Source of the DNA: Streptomyces olivaceus
Lineage (GTDB): Bacteria > Actinomycetota > Actinomycetes > Streptomycetales > Streptomycetaceae
NCBI RefSeq assembly: GCF_000721235.1
Contig: NZ_JOFH01000023.1
Location: 124,001-188,000, forward strand
DNA: 64,000 nt
Reading direction: 5' to 3'
In this document: piece after piece, positions 54,641 to 64,000 of the stretch
Layout: every line of letters starts with the position of its first letter
How positions within the stretch are numbered: position 1 is the first letter of the stretch
The notes under the pieces: generated by a model
What the model was told of the DNA's origin: nothing
Database searches by the model: none
The model's input: only the letters and a program-made list of their open reading frames with translations
Made by a program: the position numbers and the translations under genes

Positions 54641-55663
54641 TCAGTACTGCTCGGTCTCCACGAACCCGGCGTCCGCGTCGTCGTCGGCGCCGAAGGCGTC
54701 CGCGGCGGCGGTCGGGTCGAATCCGGGAGGCGAGTCCTTCAGCGCCAGCCCCATGCCCGCGAGCTTCGCCTTGACCTCGTCGATCGACTTCGCACCGAAG
54801 TTGCGGATGTCGAGCAGGTCCGCCTCCGAGCGGGCGACGAGCTCACCCACGGAGTGGATGCCCTCGCGCTTGAGGCAGTTGTACGACCGAACGGTGAGCT
54901 CCAGCTCCTCGATCGGCAGCGCCAGGTCGGCGGCGAGGGCGGCGTCCGTCGGGGACGGGCCCATGTCGATGCCCTCGGCGTCGATGTTCAGCTCGCGGGC
55001 GAGACCGAACAGCTCGACCAGGGTCTTGCCCGCGGAGGCCATGGCGTCACGGGGACGCATCGCCTGCTTGGTCTCGACGTCGACGATCAGCTTGTCGAAG
55101 TCGGTGCGCTGCTCGACACGCGTGGCCTCGACCTTGTACGTGACCTTGAGGACCGGCGAGTAGATCGAGTCGACCGGGATGCGCCCGATCTCCTGACCGA
55201 CCTGCTTGTTCTGCACGGCGGAGACGTAGCCGCGACCGCGCTCGACGGTCAGCTCCATCTCCAGCTTGCCCTTGCCGTTGAGCGTGGCGAGGACGAGGTC
55301 GGGGTTGTGCACCTCGACACCGGCCGGGGGCGCGATGTCGGCGGCGGTGACCAGACCCGGGCCCTGCTTGCGCAGGTACATCACGACGGGCTCGTCGTGC
55401 TCCGAGGAGACGACCAGCTGCTTGATGTTGAGGATCAGGTCGGTGACGTCCTCCTTGACGCCCGGCACGGTGGTGAACTCGTGCAGGACACCGTCGATAC
55501 GGATCGACGTGACCGCCGCACCCGGGATCGAGGACAGGAGGGTCCGGCGGAGGGAGTTGCCGAGGGTGTAGCCGAAGCCCGGCTCCAGCGGCTCGATGAC
55601 GAACCGGGAGCGGAACTCGTCGACGACCTCTTCGGTCAACGAGGGACGCTGAGCGATCAGCAT
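54641..55663 (-). CDS. rpoA: DNA-directed RNA polymerase alpha subunit
   Basis: This 340-residue subunit has the N-terminal assembly domain ([25 protein letters not shown]) and the C-terminal domain (about 245-315: [21 protein letters not shown]) that contacts UP elements and activators, and an acidic tail ([12 protein letters not shown]). Standard length. It sits in the alpha operon rpsM-rpsK-rpoA-rplQ with structured junctions on both sides. Confidence 0.98.
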   Translation of the reverse strand: MLIAQRPSLTEEVVDEFRSRFVIEPLEPGFGYTLGNSLRRTLLSSIPGAAVTSIRIDGVLHEFTTVPGVKEDVTDLILNIKQLVVSSEHDEPVVMYLRKQGPGLVTAADIAPPAGVEVHNPDLVLATLNGKGKLEMELTVERGRGYVSAVQNKQVGQEIGRIPVDSIYSPVLKVTYKVEATRVEQRTDFDKLIVDVETKQAMRPRDAMASAGKTLVELFGLARELNIDAEGIDMGPSPTDAALAADLALPIEELELTVRSYNCLKREGIHSVGELVARSEADLLDIRNFGAKSIDEVKAKLAGMGLALKDSPPGFDPTAAADAFGADDDADAGFVETEQY

Positions 55664-55723
55664 GTGGTGATCCTTCAGTCAGGGGCGCCCGCTATTTGAC
55701 GCCCGACTTGTACTGCAAGGGTA

Positions 55724-55757
55724 CGGGCGGTACGACCCGAAAGAGCCGTACCGCCCG
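55724..55757 (-). promoter_or_regulatory. Hairpin between rpsK and rpoA
   Basis: CGGGCGGTACG (55724-55734) and CGTACCGCCCG (55747-55757) form a perfect 11-bp stem with a 12-base loop in the gap between rpsK and rpoA. Confidence 0.65.
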
Positions 55758-55786
55758 GAAAACCCTCGTGAAGCGGTGAAGCGAGA

Positions 55787-56191
55787 TCAGACGCGACGGC
55801 GCTTCGGGGGGCGGCAGCCATTGTGCGGGGTCGGCGTGACGTCCTGGATGGAGCCGACCTCGAGGCCGGTCGCCTGCAGGGAGCGGATGGCGGTCTCACG
55901 ACCGGAACCCGGGCCCTTGACGAAGACGTCGACCTTGCGCATGCCGTGCTCCTGCGCGCGACGGGCAGCCGACTCGGCGGCCATCTGCGCGGCGAACGGC
56001 GTGGACTTCCGGGAGCCCTTGAAGCCGACGTGGCCGGCGGAGGCCCAGGAGATCACATTGCCGGTCGGGTCCGTGATGGACACGATCGTGTTGTTGAACG
56101 TGCTCTTGATGTGCGCGTGGCCGTGAGCGACGTTCTTCTTTTCCTTGCGGCGCACCTTCTTGGTCGCGCCCTGACGTCCCTTGGGGGGCAT
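55787..56191 (-). CDS. rpsK: 30S ribosomal protein S11
   Basis: This 134-residue platform protein of the small subunit begins with a basic segment ([18 protein letters not shown]), followed by the S11 core with [22 protein letters not shown] and the closing [17 protein letters not shown]. Typical length. It follows rpsM by 66 bases. Confidence 0.98.
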   Translation of the reverse strand: MPPKGRQGATKKVRRKEKKNVAHGHAHIKSTFNNTIVSITDPTGNVISWASAGHVGFKGSRKSTPFAAQMAAESAARRAQEHGMRKVDVFVKGPGSGRETAIRSLQATGLEVGSIQDVTPTPHNGCRPPKRRRV

Positions 56192-56257
56192 GTCGTTCTC
56201 CTACGGGAGGTGGTCGGTCCTACAGCGAAGACCGCTGGACGGCGAGTCCGCTGCGGA

Positions 56258-56638
56258 CTACTTCTTGCCCGGCTTCTTCTTGCCGGCGATGGCGCGACGC
56301 GGGCCCTTGCGGGTACGGGCGTTCGTGCTGGTGCGCTGACCGCGGACGGGCAGGCCACGACGGTGGCGGAGACCCTGGTAGGTACCGATCTCGACCTTGC
56401 GGCGGATGTCGGCCTGGATCTCGCGACGGAGGTCACCCTCGGTCTTGATGTTGTTGTCGACGAACTCGCGGATCGCGACGAGCTGCTCCTCGGAGAGGTC
56501 CCGAACACGGGTGTTCGGGTCCACGCCGACGGCGGCGAGCGTCTGCTGCGAGAGAGTCCGGCCGATGCCGAACACGTAGGTGAGGGCGATCTCCACGCGC
56601 TTTTCGCGCGGGATGTCAACACCGGAAACGCGTGCCAT
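56258..56638 (-). CDS. rpsM: 30S ribosomal protein S13
   Basis: This 126-residue head protein contacts the large subunit and P-site tRNA. The [20 protein letters not shown] start and [21 protein letters not shown] motif are typical, and the tail is Lys-rich (GKKKPGKK). It is between rpmJ and rpsK with the usual spacing. Confidence 0.98.
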   Translation of the reverse strand: MARVSGVDIPREKRVEIALTYVFGIGRTLSQQTLAAVGVDPNTRVRDLSEEQLVAIREFVDNNIKTEGDLRREIQADIRRKVEIGTYQGLRHRRGLPVRGQRTSTNARTRKGPRRAIAGKKKPGKK

Positions 56639-56859
56639 TCAATGGCTCCAGTTGGTTGTCGGAGGTCTTCCACAGAACCGGATCCCGGCCGCCGGCGCCT
56701 TCACGCTGCTCAGGAGAGACAGCCGAAGACTTGGTACGACTCGGGTCCCCAGCCTCCGAACCGGGGGTGTCGGACGATCACTCGTCCGGGTCCTGCGTAT
56801 GAACATGTTCAGCTCGCGTCGCGCGAAGTCCTGCGAATCGCGGAGGGAACGGTCAGGCG

Positions 56860-56973
56860 TCAGCCCTGGCGCTGCTTGTGGCGCGGGTTGTCGCAGATGA
56901 CCATGACCCGACCGTGACGGCGGATCACCCTGCACTTGTCGCAGATCTTCTTGACGCTCGGCTTGACCTTCAT
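56860..56973 (-). CDS. rpmJ: 50S ribosomal protein L36
   Basis: This 37-residue protein has the zinc-binding form with CDKC, a later Cys and His (ICDNPRH), so it depends on zinc. It starts [14 protein letters not shown]. The ATG at 56973 follows a GTTCTCAC.. leader with an AGAACC-type weak site. It lies between infA and rpsM, the standard order. Streptomycetes usually also have a zinc-free paralogue under Zur control elsewhere. Confidence 0.97.
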   Translation of the reverse strand: MKVKPSVKKICDKCRVIRRHGRVMVICDNPRHKQRQG

Positions 56974-57041
56974 GGGTGTGAGGTTCTCCGGGTCAGTTGC
57001 CGTCGGACCCGCGTGCAGCGCACACGGGGCGTGGGCAAGAT

Positions 57042-57263
57042 CTACTTGTACCGGTAGACGATCCGGCCACGCGTCAGGTCGTACGGAGACAGCTCCACCA
57101 CGACCCGGTCGTCAGGGAGGATGCGGATGTAGTGCATGCGCATCTTGCCGCTGATGTGTGCCAGGACCTGGTGGCCGTTCTGGAGCTCGACCTTGAACAT
57201 GGCGTTCGGAAGAGACTCGACGACAGTGCCCTCGATCTCGATGGCACCTTGCTTCTTGGCCAC
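57042..57263 (-). CDS. infA: Translation initiation factor IF-1
   Basis: This 73-residue OB-fold protein binds the A site during initiation. [22 protein letters not shown] at the start and [21 protein letters not shown] at the end are diagnostic. The GTG at 57263 has GAAGGGCGAAG before it. It is the first gene after the map terminator and leads rpmJ-rpsM-rpsK-rpoA-rplQ. Confidence 0.98.
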   Translation of the reverse strand: MAKKQGAIEIEGTVVESLPNAMFKVELQNGHQVLAHISGKMRMHYIRILPDDRVVVELSPYDLTRGRIVYRYK

Positions 57264-57358
57264 GCTTCGCCCTTCGAATCGACTACCTTGATCGACTCAC
57301 CCTGCAATCCTCAAGACATGCGGATGCACGGGAGCCGACGAGTCAGTCTACGTCAGCA

Positions 57359-57381
57359 CCCCCGGAAAGGCGAAACGGGGG
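57359..57381 (-). terminator. map terminator
   Basis: CCCCCG (57359-57364) pairs with CGGGGG (57376-57381) around an 11-base A-rich loop, between the map stop and the infA start. Confidence 0.5.
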
Positions 57382-57437
57382 AGTCTGCCCCGGATGCGAG
57401 ATCGTTATGCAAAGGCCCCGGCCTCGGTACCGATCCC

Positions 57438-58274
57438 TCACGCGAGCGGATCGGGAGCCGCCGTGATGCCCAGCTCCGCCAGCTTCGCCCGGCCCCCGTC
57501 GGGCGCCGTCAGGACCAGCGGGCCCTGCTCCGTCAGGGCCACCGAGTGCTCCCAGTGGGAGGACCAGGTGCCGTCGGTCGTGACGACCGTCCACTCGTCC
57601 TCGAGGACCTCCGTGCGCGGGGTGCCGAGGGACACCATCGGCTCGATGGCCAGGCAGAAACCGGGGACGAGCTTGGGTCCCTTGCCGCGCTTGCGCTCGA
57701 CGTAGTTCAGCAGGTGCGGGTCCATGTGCATCTCGGTGCCGATGCCGTGGCCGCCGTAGTCCTCGACGATGCCGTACTTGCCGCCGCCGGGCTTGGGCTG
57801 GCGGCGGATGTAGGTCTCGATGGCCCGGGAGACGTCCACCAGGCGGTTGCCCTGCTTCATGGCCGCGATCCCCGCCCACATCGACTCCTCGGTCACCCGG
57901 GACAGCTCGACCAGCTCCGGGGAGTGGCCGGAGCCCACGAAGGCCGTGTAGGCGGCGTCGCCGTGCCAGCCGTCGATGATGGCGCCGCAGTCGATGGAGA
58001 TGACGTCGCCGTCCTTGAGGACCACCTCGTCGGACGGGATGCCGTGGACGACCACCTCGTTCACGGACGTGCAGATGGTGGCCGGGAAGCCGCCGTAGCC
58101 GAGGAAGTTCGGCTTCGCGTCGTGCTCCGCGAGGACCTTGCGGGCGACCTGGTCCAGGTCCCTCGTCGTCGCGCCGGGCACGGCGGCCTCACGGGTGGCC
58201 GCGTGGATGGCGGCGACGACCAGCCCCGCCTCGCGCATCTTGGCGATCTGCTCGGGGTTCTTGATCTGCACCAT
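57438..58274 (-). CDS. map: Methionine aminopeptidase type I
   Basis: This 278-residue metalloprotease removes initiator Met. The metal ligands are in SIDCGAIIDGWHGDAAYT, GHGIGTEMHMDP and the late AIEPM and HWEHSVAL motifs. AAAGG precedes the ATG at 58274. It follows adk by 137 bases in the common secY-adk-map order. Confidence 0.97.
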   Translation of the reverse strand: MVQIKNPEQIAKMREAGLVVAAIHAATREAAVPGATTRDLDQVARKVLAEHDAKPNFLGYGGFPATICTSVNEVVVHGIPSDEVVLKDGDVISIDCGAIIDGWHGDAAYTAFVGSGHSPELVELSRVTEESMWAGIAAMKQGNRLVDVSRAIETYIRRQPKPGGGKYGIVEDYGGHGIGTEMHMDPHLLNYVERKRGKGPKLVPGFCLAIEPMVSLGTPRTEVLEDEWTVVTTDGTWSSHWEHSVALTEQGPLVLTAPDGGRAKLAELGITAAPDPLA

Positions 58275-58411
58275 GGGGGCTGCGGCCTTTCTGGACTGGA
58301 CCGGTGGGGACGGGACGAGGACTCTCTCAACAATACGGGGCGGGGCCGCCCCGCCCACAGCACAGCCGCGGCCCCCCGAGCGAGGGACCGCGGCTGCAGC
58401 CGGGCGATGCA

Positions 58412-59065
58412 CTACTGGTCGCGCTTGAGCGCCTCCAGCGCACGGCGCGTGACCTCGTTCACGGCGCCGGTGGCCGCGATGGTGGCGACCAGGCCCTGCG
58501 CCTTGTAGTAGTCGATGATCGGCTCGGTCTGCGTGTGGTAGACCTCCAGCCGCTTGCGGACCGTCTCCTCGGAGTCGTCGTCCCGCTGGTACAACTCGCC
58601 GCCGCAGACGTCGCAGACGCCTTCCTTCTTCGGCGGGGTGTACGTCACGTGGAAGACGTGGGCCGAGTCGTTGCGGCAGACGCGCCGGCCGGCGATCCGC
58701 TTGACGACCTCGTCCTCCGGGGCCTCCAGGTCCAGCACCGCGTCGAGCTTCATGTCCTCGGTCTCGAGCAGCTCGTCCAGCGCCTCGGCCTGGGAGACGT
58801 TGCGCGGGAAGCCGTCCAGGAGGAAGCCGCCCTCGGCGTCGGGCTGCTCCATCCGGTCCTTCGCCATGGCGATGGTGACCTCGTCGGGTACGAGGTTGCC
58901 GGCGTCCATGTAGGACTTCGCGAGCTTGCCCAGTTCGGTCTGCTGGCTGATGTTCGCGCGGAACAGGTCGCCCGTGGAGATGTGCGGAATGTGCAGCGTC
59001 TCGGCAAGGCGGGTGGCCTGCGTTCCCTTTCCGGCGCCCGGCGGCCCGACGAGGACGATTCGCAT
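58412..59065 (-). CDS. adk: Adenylate kinase
   Basis: This 217-residue enzyme equilibrates AMP, ADP and ATP. The P-loop GPPGAGKGTQA (7-17) and LID domain with a Cys-x2-Cys pair (CDVCGG) and an earlier Cys (RRVCRND), probably binding zinc, are visible. Its ATG overlaps the secY stop by one base (TGATG), so it is translationally coupled to secY. Confidence 0.98.
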   Translation of the reverse strand: MRIVLVGPPGAGKGTQATRLAETLHIPHISTGDLFRANISQQTELGKLAKSYMDAGNLVPDEVTIAMAKDRMEQPDAEGGFLLDGFPRNVSQAEALDELLETEDMKLDAVLDLEAPEDEVVKRIAGRRVCRNDSAHVFHVTYTPPKKEGVCDVCGGELYQRDDDSEETVRKRLEVYHTQTEPIIDYYKAQGLVATIAATGAVNEVTRRALEALKRDQ

Positions 59066-60378
59066 CAGCGGAGGAACCCTTCGTAATTGCGCTGCTGGAG
59101 CTGGCTCTCGATCTGCTTCACCGTCTCGAGACCGACACCCACGATGATCAGGATGCTGGTGCCGCCGAACGGGAAGTTCTGGTTTGCCCCGAAACCAGCC
59201 AACGCCATTGTCGGGACGAGAGCGATCAGACCCAAGTACAGCGAACCCGGCCAGGTGATCCGGTTGAGTACGTAGCTCAGATACTCAGCGGTCGGTCGGC
59301 CAGCCCGGATGCCCGGGATGAAGCCACCATACTTCTTCATGTTGTCCGCGACTTCCTCGGGGTTGAACGAGATGGCCACGTAGAAGAAGGCGAAGAAGAC
59401 GATCAGGAAGAAGTACAGAATGATGTGCGGCGTCGCTGCCGTGTCCGCGAGGTTCTTCGTGATCCAGGTCGCCCAGCCCGCCTGCGAGTTCGAGAACTGG
59501 ACGATCAGGGCCGGGATGTAGAGCAGCGACGAGGCGAAGATGACGGGGATGACGCCCGCCTGGTTCACCTTGAGCGGGATGTACGTCGAGGTGCCGCCGT
59601 AGGAGCGGCGGCCGATCATGCGCTTCGCGTACTGGACCGGGATGCGGCGCTGGGCCTGCTCCACGAAGACCACCAGGCCGACCATGACGAGGCCGACGGC
59701 GATGACGGTGCCGAACTCGATCCAGCCGCCCGCCAGGTCGCCCTGCTTCTTGATGGCCCACAGGGCGGAGGGGAAGGTCGCTGCGATCGAGATGAACATC
59801 AGGATCGACATGCCGTTGCCGATGCCGCGGTCGGTGACCAGCTCGCCGAGCCACATGACGACGGCCGTACCGGCGGTCATGCAGATGACCATGACGATGG
59901 TGGTGAAGATCGACTGGTCGGGCACGATCTGGCCGGCGACGGTGCAGCCCGAGAACAGGGTGCCACTGCGGGCGGTGGCGACGAGGCCGGTGCCCTGGAG
60001 GATGGCGAGCGCGATGGTCAGGTAGCGGGTGTACTGCGTGATCTTCGCGGTACCCGCCTGGCCCTCCTTCTTGAGGGCTTCCAGGCGCGGGATGACCACG
60101 GTCAGCAGCTGCAGAATGATGCTCGCCGTGATGTACGGCATGATGCCGAGCGCGAAGACCGTGATCTGCAGCAGGGCGCCACCGCTGAACATGTTGACCA
60201 GGCCGAAGAGACCCTGGTTGCCGGACGCCTGGTCCACGCACTCCTGGACGTTCTTGTAGTCGACGCCTGGAATGGGGATGTGGGTACCGAGTCGGTACAC
60301 CACGATGATGCCGAGCGTGAAGAGCAGCTTCTTGCGCAGGTCGGGCGTCTTGAACGCCCGGGCGAACGCGGTGAGCAC
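59065..60378 (-). CDS. secY: Protein translocase subunit SecY
   Basis: This 437-residue membrane protein is the SecYEG channel. Ten membrane segments are predicted, with the plug/TM2 region LVNMFSGGALLQITVFALGIMPYI early and the TM8-TM9 cytoplasmic loop. The start MLTAFARAFKTPDLRKKLLF is typical. It is separated from rplO by 256 bases with a strong hairpin, so it probably has its own promoter and heads secY-adk. Confidence 0.97.
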   Translation of the reverse strand: MLTAFARAFKTPDLRKKLLFTLGIIVVYRLGTHIPIPGVDYKNVQECVDQASGNQGLFGLVNMFSGGALLQITVFALGIMPYITASIILQLLTVVIPRLEALKKEGQAGTAKITQYTRYLTIALAILQGTGLVATARSGTLFSGCTVAGQIVPDQSIFTTIVMVICMTAGTAVVMWLGELVTDRGIGNGMSILMFISIAATFPSALWAIKKQGDLAGGWIEFGTVIAVGLVMVGLVVFVEQAQRRIPVQYAKRMIGRRSYGGTSTYIPLKVNQAGVIPVIFASSLLYIPALIVQFSNSQAGWATWITKNLADTAATPHIILYFFLIVFFAFFYVAISFNPEEVADNMKKYGGFIPGIRAGRPTAEYLSYVLNRITWPGSLYLGLIALVPTMALAGFGANQNFPFGGTSILIIVGVGLETVKQIESQLQQRNYEGFLR

Positions 60379-60565
60379 GGTGCCTCCTGCGACCCCCGCG
60401 CTACTGCGTCAAGGGTGACGGTCTTGAGGTTCGACTGACGACTGATAAGTGGACGGCTACGTGAGTAACGGTGGACCGCCGCTCAGAGTGCCTCATGCGA
60501 CGCACTCGGGAAAGAGGGCAGCGCAGGCCACCTTACCGGCGGGAGTACTTCCCTTGGAACGACCA

Positions 60566-60599
60566 ACCGGGGATACCCCTTTTGTGGGGCATCCCCGGT
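60566..60599 (-). terminator. rplO terminator / secY leader hairpin
   Basis: ACCGGGGAT-a-CCCC (60566-60579) and GGGG-c-ATCCCCGGT (60586-60599) form a 13-bp stem with one mismatch around TTTTGT. It ends the ribosomal protein transcript 36 bases after the rplO stop. Confidence 0.8.
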
Positions 60600-60634
60600 C
60601 GGGATCGCTCAAGTCATCGAGACGCCTGAAGGGT

Positions 60635-61090
60635 TCAGACGAGCTCGGTGACGGTACCGCCGGCGGCGGTGATCTTCTCCTTGGCGGAGCCGGAGACGGC
60701 GTCGACCGTCACCTGCAGCGCCACGGAGATCTCGCCCTGGCCGAGGACCTTGACGAGGCTGTTCTTGCGAACGGCACCCTTGGCCACGAGGCCCTCGACG
60801 GTGACCTCGCCACCCTCGGGGTACAGCGCGGACAGCTTGTCGAGGTTCACGACCTGGAACTCGGTCTTGAACGGGTTCTTGAAGCCCTTCAGCTTCGGGA
60901 GGCGCATGTGGAGGGGCATCTGGCCACCCTCGAAGCGCTCCGGAACCTGGTAACGGGCCTTCGTGCCCTTGGTACCACGACCGGCCGTCTTACCCTTCGA
61001 CGCCTCACCACGACCGACACGGGTCTTGGCGGTCTTGGCGCCGGGGGCGGGACGGAGGTTGTGGATCTTGAGCGGGTTGTTCTCCGCCAT
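60635..61090 (-). CDS. rplO: 50S ribosomal protein L15
   Basis: This 151-residue large-subunit protein starts [24 protein letters not shown] and has the Gly/Lys-rich [19 protein letters not shown] stretch that penetrates rRNA. It follows rpmD by two bases and ends the ribosomal protein part of the operon before a strong hairpin. Confidence 0.98.
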   Translation of the reverse strand: MAENNPLKIHNLRPAPGAKTAKTRVGRGEASKGKTAGRGTKGTKARYQVPERFEGGQMPLHMRLPKLKGFKNPFKTEFQVVNLDKLSALYPEGGEVTVEGLVAKGAVRKNSLVKVLGQGEISVALQVTVDAVSGSAKEKITAAGGTVTELV

Positions 61091-61092
61091 GA

Positions 61093-61275
61093 TCAGTCGA
61101 CCTCCTCGACCGACACGAGGTGGCGGACGGTGTGCACCATGCCGCGGAACTCGGGGCGGTCCTCCTTGACGACCTGCGTGTTGATGCCCTTGAGACCAAG
61201 GGAACGCAGGGTGTCACGGTGGTTCTGCTTGCTGCCGATGTAGGACTTGACCTGCGTAATCTTGAGCTGCGCCAT
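61093..61275 (-). CDS. rpmD: 50S ribosomal protein L30
   Basis: This 60-residue protein starts [27 protein letters not shown], the L30 signature. Its start is two bases downstream of the rpsE stop and its stop is two bases before rplO, a tightly packed unit. Confidence 0.98.
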   Translation of the reverse strand: MAQLKITQVKSYIGSKQNHRDTLRSLGLKGINTQVVKEDRPEFRGMVHTVRHLVSVEEVD

Positions 61276-61277
61276 GA

Positions 61278-61880
61278 TTACGCACCCGCCCCGGCACGTG
61301 CACGGAGAAGAGCCGCGGGGGCGACGTCCTCGAGCGGCAGACCGCGGCGGGCCGCGATCTCCTCGGGACGCTGCAGGCCCTTGAGGGCCTCCACGGTCGC
61401 GTGCACGATGTTGATCTGGTTGTCGGAGCCGAGCGACTTCGACAGCACATCGTGGATACCGGCGCACTCGAGCACGGCGCGCACCGGACCACCGGCGATC
61501 ACACCGGTACCGGGCGACGCGGGCTTGAGCAGCACGACGCCGGCCGCCTTCTCACCCTGGATGGGGTGCGGGATGGTGCCCTGGATGCGGGGGACCTTGA
61601 AGAAGTGCTTCTTGGCCTCCTCGACACCCTTGGCGATGGCGGCCGGCACCTCCTTGGCCTTGCCGTATCCGACACCCACGGTGCCGTCACCGTCGCCCAC
61701 CACGACCAGCGCGGTGAAGCTGAAGCGACGACCACCCTTCACAACCTTGGCGACGCGGTTGATCGCGACAACGCGCTCAACGTACGCGGTCTTCTCGGCG
61801 GCAGCGCCACCGTCGCGACCCTTCCGGTCCCGCCGCTCGCCGCCACCGGCACCGCCACCGCGGCGCTGGGGTCCAGCCAT
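61278..61880 (-). CDS. rpsE: 30S ribosomal protein S5
   Basis: This 200-residue protein of the small-subunit decoding region has a Gly/Arg-rich start ([21 protein letters not shown]), the double-stranded RNA-binding segment [23 protein letters not shown] and the [21 protein letters not shown] motif. AGAGAGG precedes the ATG at 61880; an upstream start at 61913 is less likely. Confidence 0.98.
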   Translation of the reverse strand: MAGPQRRGGGAGGGERRDRKGRDGGAAAEKTAYVERVVAINRVAKVVKGGRRFSFTALVVVGDGDGTVGVGYGKAKEVPAAIAKGVEEAKKHFFKVPRIQGTIPHPIQGEKAAGVVLLKPASPGTGVIAGGPVRAVLECAGIHDVLSKSLGSDNQINIVHATVEALKGLQRPEEIAARRGLPLEDVAPAALLRARAGAGA

Positions 61881-61944
61881 TGGAATTACCTCTCTCTGTT
61901 TCCGGCGCTCCACAGCGACATGAGTCGCTGCCGCGACGGGCGGC

Positions 61945-62328
61945 TCAGAACTTCAGTCCGGCTTCGCGGGCGGCGTCCGCCAGGGCGGCGATGCGCCCGG
62001 CGTACTGGTTGCCACCACGGTCGAACACGACGGCCTCGACGCCGGCGGCCTTGGCGCGCTCGGCGACCAGGGAACCGACCTGCTTGGCCTGAGCGGACTT
62101 GTCGGCCTCGCCACCGCGGATCGAGGTGTCCAGGGTGGACGCCGACGCGAGGGTGTGACCCTTGAGGTCGTCGATCACCTGGGCCACGATGTGGCGGTTC
62201 GAGCGAGTAACGACCAGACGCGGACGCTCCGCCGTACCCGAGAGATTCTTGCGAATCCGGATGTGACGGCGCTTGATCGCGGCGCGCTTGTAGGCGTCGC
62301 CCTTGAGGATCTTCTGCCCGTATGCCAT
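61945..62328 (-). CDS. rplR: 50S ribosomal protein L18
   Basis: This 127-residue 5S rRNA-binding protein has [28 protein letters not shown] near the start and ends [26 protein letters not shown], as expected. It lies between rplF and rpsE with three-base spacing to rplF. Confidence 0.98.
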   Translation of the reverse strand: MAYGQKILKGDAYKRAAIKRRHIRIRKNLSGTAERPRLVVTRSNRHIVAQVIDDLKGHTLASASTLDTSIRGGEADKSAQAKQVGSLVAERAKAAGVEAVVFDRGGNQYAGRIAALADAAREAGLKF

Positions 62329-62331
62329 GGC

Positions 62332-62871
62332 TTACTTACCCGCCTTTCCGACCTTGCGCCGGATGACTTCGCCCTCGTACTTGACGCCCTTGGCCTTGTA
62401 CGGGTCGGGCTTGCGCAGCTTGCGGATGTTGGCCGCAACCTCGCCGACCTTCTGCTTGTCGATGCCCTCGACCGAGAAGTGGGTCGGGTTCTCCACCTTG
62501 AAGGTGATGCCCTCGGGGGCCTCGACCAGGATCGGGTGGCTGTAGCCGAGGGAGAACTCCAGGTTCGAACCCTTGGCGAGCACGCGGTAACCGACACCGC
62601 TGATCTCGAGCTTCTTCACGTAACCCTGGGTCACGCCGGTGATCATGTTCGCCACCAGCGTGCGGGACAGGCCGTGCAGGGCCTTGCTCTGACGCTCGTC
62701 GTTGGGGCGGGTGACGTTCAGAACGCCGTCCTCACCCTTGGCGACGTCGATCGGCGCCACGACGGTGTGGGTCAGCGAGCCCTTGGGGCCCTTGACCGCG
62801 ACCGTACGGCCGTCGATGGTGACGTCCACGCCGGCGGGAACCGCGATGGGGAGCTTGCCGATGCGCGACAT
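62332..62871 (-). CDS. rplF: 50S ribosomal protein L6
   Basis: This 179-residue protein near the factor-binding site starts [20 protein letters not shown] and has the C-terminal [23 protein letters not shown] motif. It follows rpsH by 24 bases. Confidence 0.98.
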   Translation of the reverse strand: MSRIGKLPIAVPAGVDVTIDGRTVAVKGPKGSLTHTVVAPIDVAKGEDGVLNVTRPNDERQSKALHGLSRTLVANMITGVTQGYVKKLEISGVGYRVLAKGSNLEFSLGYSHPILVEAPEGITFKVENPTHFSVEGIDKQKVGEVAANIRKLRKPDPYKAKGVKYEGEVIRRKVGKAGK

Positions 62872-62895
62872 AGCTGTTTCCTCCGTTCCCTTCCG

Positions 62896-63294
62896 TTACC
62901 AGACGTAGGCGAGGACTTCTCCGCCTACGCCCTTCTTGCCGGCCTGCTGTCCAGTGAGGAGCCCGTGCGACGTGGAGATGATCGCCACGCCGAGGCCACC
63001 CAGCACCTTGGGCAGGTTGGTGGACTTCGCGTACACCCGGAGACCGGGCTTGGAGATCCGCTTGATGCCCGCGATGGAGCGCTCACGGTTCGGGCCGAAC
63101 TTCAGCTCGAGGACGAGGTTCTTGCCGACCTCGGCGTCCTCGGTCTTCCAGCCGGTGATGAAGCCCTCCTGCTGGAGGATCTCCGCGATGTGCGACTTGA
63201 TCTTGGACGCCGGCATCGTCACGGAATCGTGGTACGCCGAGTTCGCGTTCCGCAGACGCGTCAGCATGTCTGCGATCGGATCAGTCATGGTCAT
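62896..63294 (-). CDS. rpsH: 30S ribosomal protein S8
   Basis: This 132-residue protein, a primary 16S rRNA binder, starts [22 protein letters not shown] and ends [13 protein letters not shown]. Two ATG codons (63294 and 63288) could start it. It is 209 bases from rpsZ, a wider gap than elsewhere in this operon. Confidence 0.97.
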   Translation of the reverse strand: MTMTDPIADMLTRLRNANSAYHDSVTMPASKIKSHIAEILQQEGFITGWKTEDAEVGKNLVLELKFGPNRERSIAGIKRISKPGLRVYAKSTNLPKVLGGLGVAIISTSHGLLTGQQAGKKGVGGEVLAYVW

Positions 63295-63503
63295 GAATTG
63301 GCCTTCGGCCTCTCTCGCCGGGGTTTCCTGGTGCGCCATCCCTCTCCCCGATCCGAGACGGGACGGGTGCGGCGCGGTGGACCTACGGCGTAGTAAGTCG
63401 ATGAGGGCGGCAGACGCCCAACCCCACAAGCCTAAGGCATGCGGGCCGGGCGACTGCCCACCCAGATACTTACCGAGAGTCTGAATAACCCGGAATTACC
63501 GGA

Positions 63504-63689
63504 TTACCAAGAGCTCTTGGTCACGCCCGGCAGCTCGCCACGGTGAGCCATCTCACGAAGGCACACGCGGCACAGGCCGAACTTGCGGTAGACGGAGTGC
63601 GGGCGGCCGCAGCGCTGGCAGCGGGTGTAGCCACGCACACCGAACTTGGGCTTGCGAGCAGCCTTGGCAATCAGAGCCTTCTTCGCCAT
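63504..63689 (-). CDS. rpsZ: 30S ribosomal protein S14 type Z
   Basis: This 61-residue protein is the short zinc-binding form, with CQRCGR and CRVCLRE supplying four Cys. It starts [23 protein letters not shown]. It lies between rplE and rpsH, with its ATG at 63689 close to the rplE stop at 63695. A zinc-free S14 is expected elsewhere. Confidence 0.97.
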   Translation of the reverse strand: MAKKALIAKAARKPKFGVRGYTRCQRCGRPHSVYRKFGLCRVCLREMAHRGELPGVTKSSW

Positions 63690-63694
63690 CTCGC

Positions 63695-64000
63695 TCACGC
63701 CTCCTTGAAGGGGAAGCCGAGGTGACGAAGGAGCGCGCGGCCCTCAGCGTCGTTGGTCGCCGTGGTCACCACGGTGATGTCCATACCCCGGACGCGGTCG
63801 ATCTTGTCCTGGTCGATCTCGTGGAACATGACCTGCTCCGTGAGACCGAAGGTGTAGTTGCCACGGCCGTCGAACTGCTTGGGGGACAGACCGCGGAAGT
63901 CGCGGATGCGCGGCAGCGCGAGCGACAGGGTGCGGTCCAGGAACTCCCACATGCGGTCGCCACGGAGCGTGACGTGGGCACCGATCGGCTGGCCCTCGCG
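63695..64000 (-). CDS. rplE: 50S ribosomal protein L5, partial
   Basis: The C-terminal 101 residues of L5 are present, from [20 protein letters not shown] through [21 protein letters not shown] to [12 protein letters not shown]. The reading frame stays open to the window edge, so the gene is cut only by the window. Confidence 0.97.
   Translation of the reverse strand, partial: REGQPIGAHVTLRGDRMWEFLDRTLSLALPRIRDFRGLSPKQFDGRGNYTFGLTEQVMFHEIDQDKIDRVRGMDITVVTTATNDAEGRALLRHLGFPFKEA

Overview
The window is chromosomal DNA from a Streptomyces. GC is very high, many genes start at GTG, and it carries the sporulation regulators bldM and whiD side by side, two CIRCE operators in front of groES-groEL1 (the His-tailed form), a DUF5753/DUF397/histidine-kinase-like ATPase cluster, and the 3' two thirds of the S10-spc-alpha ribosomal protein region. 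No rRNA, tRNA, insertion sequence, prophage or CRISPR array was found. The last gene (rplE) runs off the right edge.

Layout. 0.3-4.1 kb: glpD, then a nucleotide-sugar dehydrogenase whose catalytic Cys is replaced by Ser, and a tiny basic ORF with a structured leader. 4.1-9.3 kb: guaB3, guaB, a SigD-type sigma factor, bldM and, divergently, whiD. 9.3-13.4 kb: LysR regulator / MOSC protein, an SDR and an unrecognised 435-aa protein. 13.4-15.7 kb: groEL1, groES and their CIRCE-controlled promoter. 15.8-30.1 kb: an accessory stretch with two coupled polysaccharide-deacetylase lipoproteins, a methyltransferase, an ECF42 sigma factor with its DGPF partner, an LCP protein, a LacI regulator and a four-gene operon. 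30.1-39.7 kb: tsaD, rimI, tsaB, tsaE, alr, acpS and bifunctional NAD(P)HX repair enzyme, with small genes between them. 39.7-42.9 kb: an Rpn-like protein with a decayed partial copy, and the ATPase/XRE/DUF397 cluster. 42.8-52 kb: glmS, coaA, glmM, rpsI, rplM. 52-64 kb: truA, rplQ, rpoA, rpsK, rpsM, rpmJ, infA, map, adk, secY, rplO, rpmD, rpsE, rplR, rplF, rpsH, rpsZ, rplE (partial), all on the minus strand.

The most interesting unit is the operon at 30.05-23.07 kb (minus strand): Trypco1-domain protein, VMAP protein with an intact trypsin-like triad, MoxR-type AAA+ ATPase, and a 1150-aa SAV_2336-type protein with a vWA-like domain, a degenerate kinase and a degenerate P-loop domain. Every junction is translationally coupled. 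This is the architecture of the ternary vWA-MoxR-VMAP conflict systems predicted computationally in multicellular bacteria; its trigger and target are unknown. The gene order guaB3-guaB-sigD-whiB-groEL1-groES-tsaD-rimI-tsaB-tsaE-alr matches the mycobacterial order (recalled from M. tuberculosis), and the accessory stretch sits exactly between groES and tsaD.

Second-tier items are the small ORF at 3740-3835 whose ribosome site is covered by a 17-bp inverted repeat, a small ORF at 33470-33658 under an iron-box-like palindrome, a His-rich tail on TsaD, and a pair of perfect DnaA boxes upstream of glpD.
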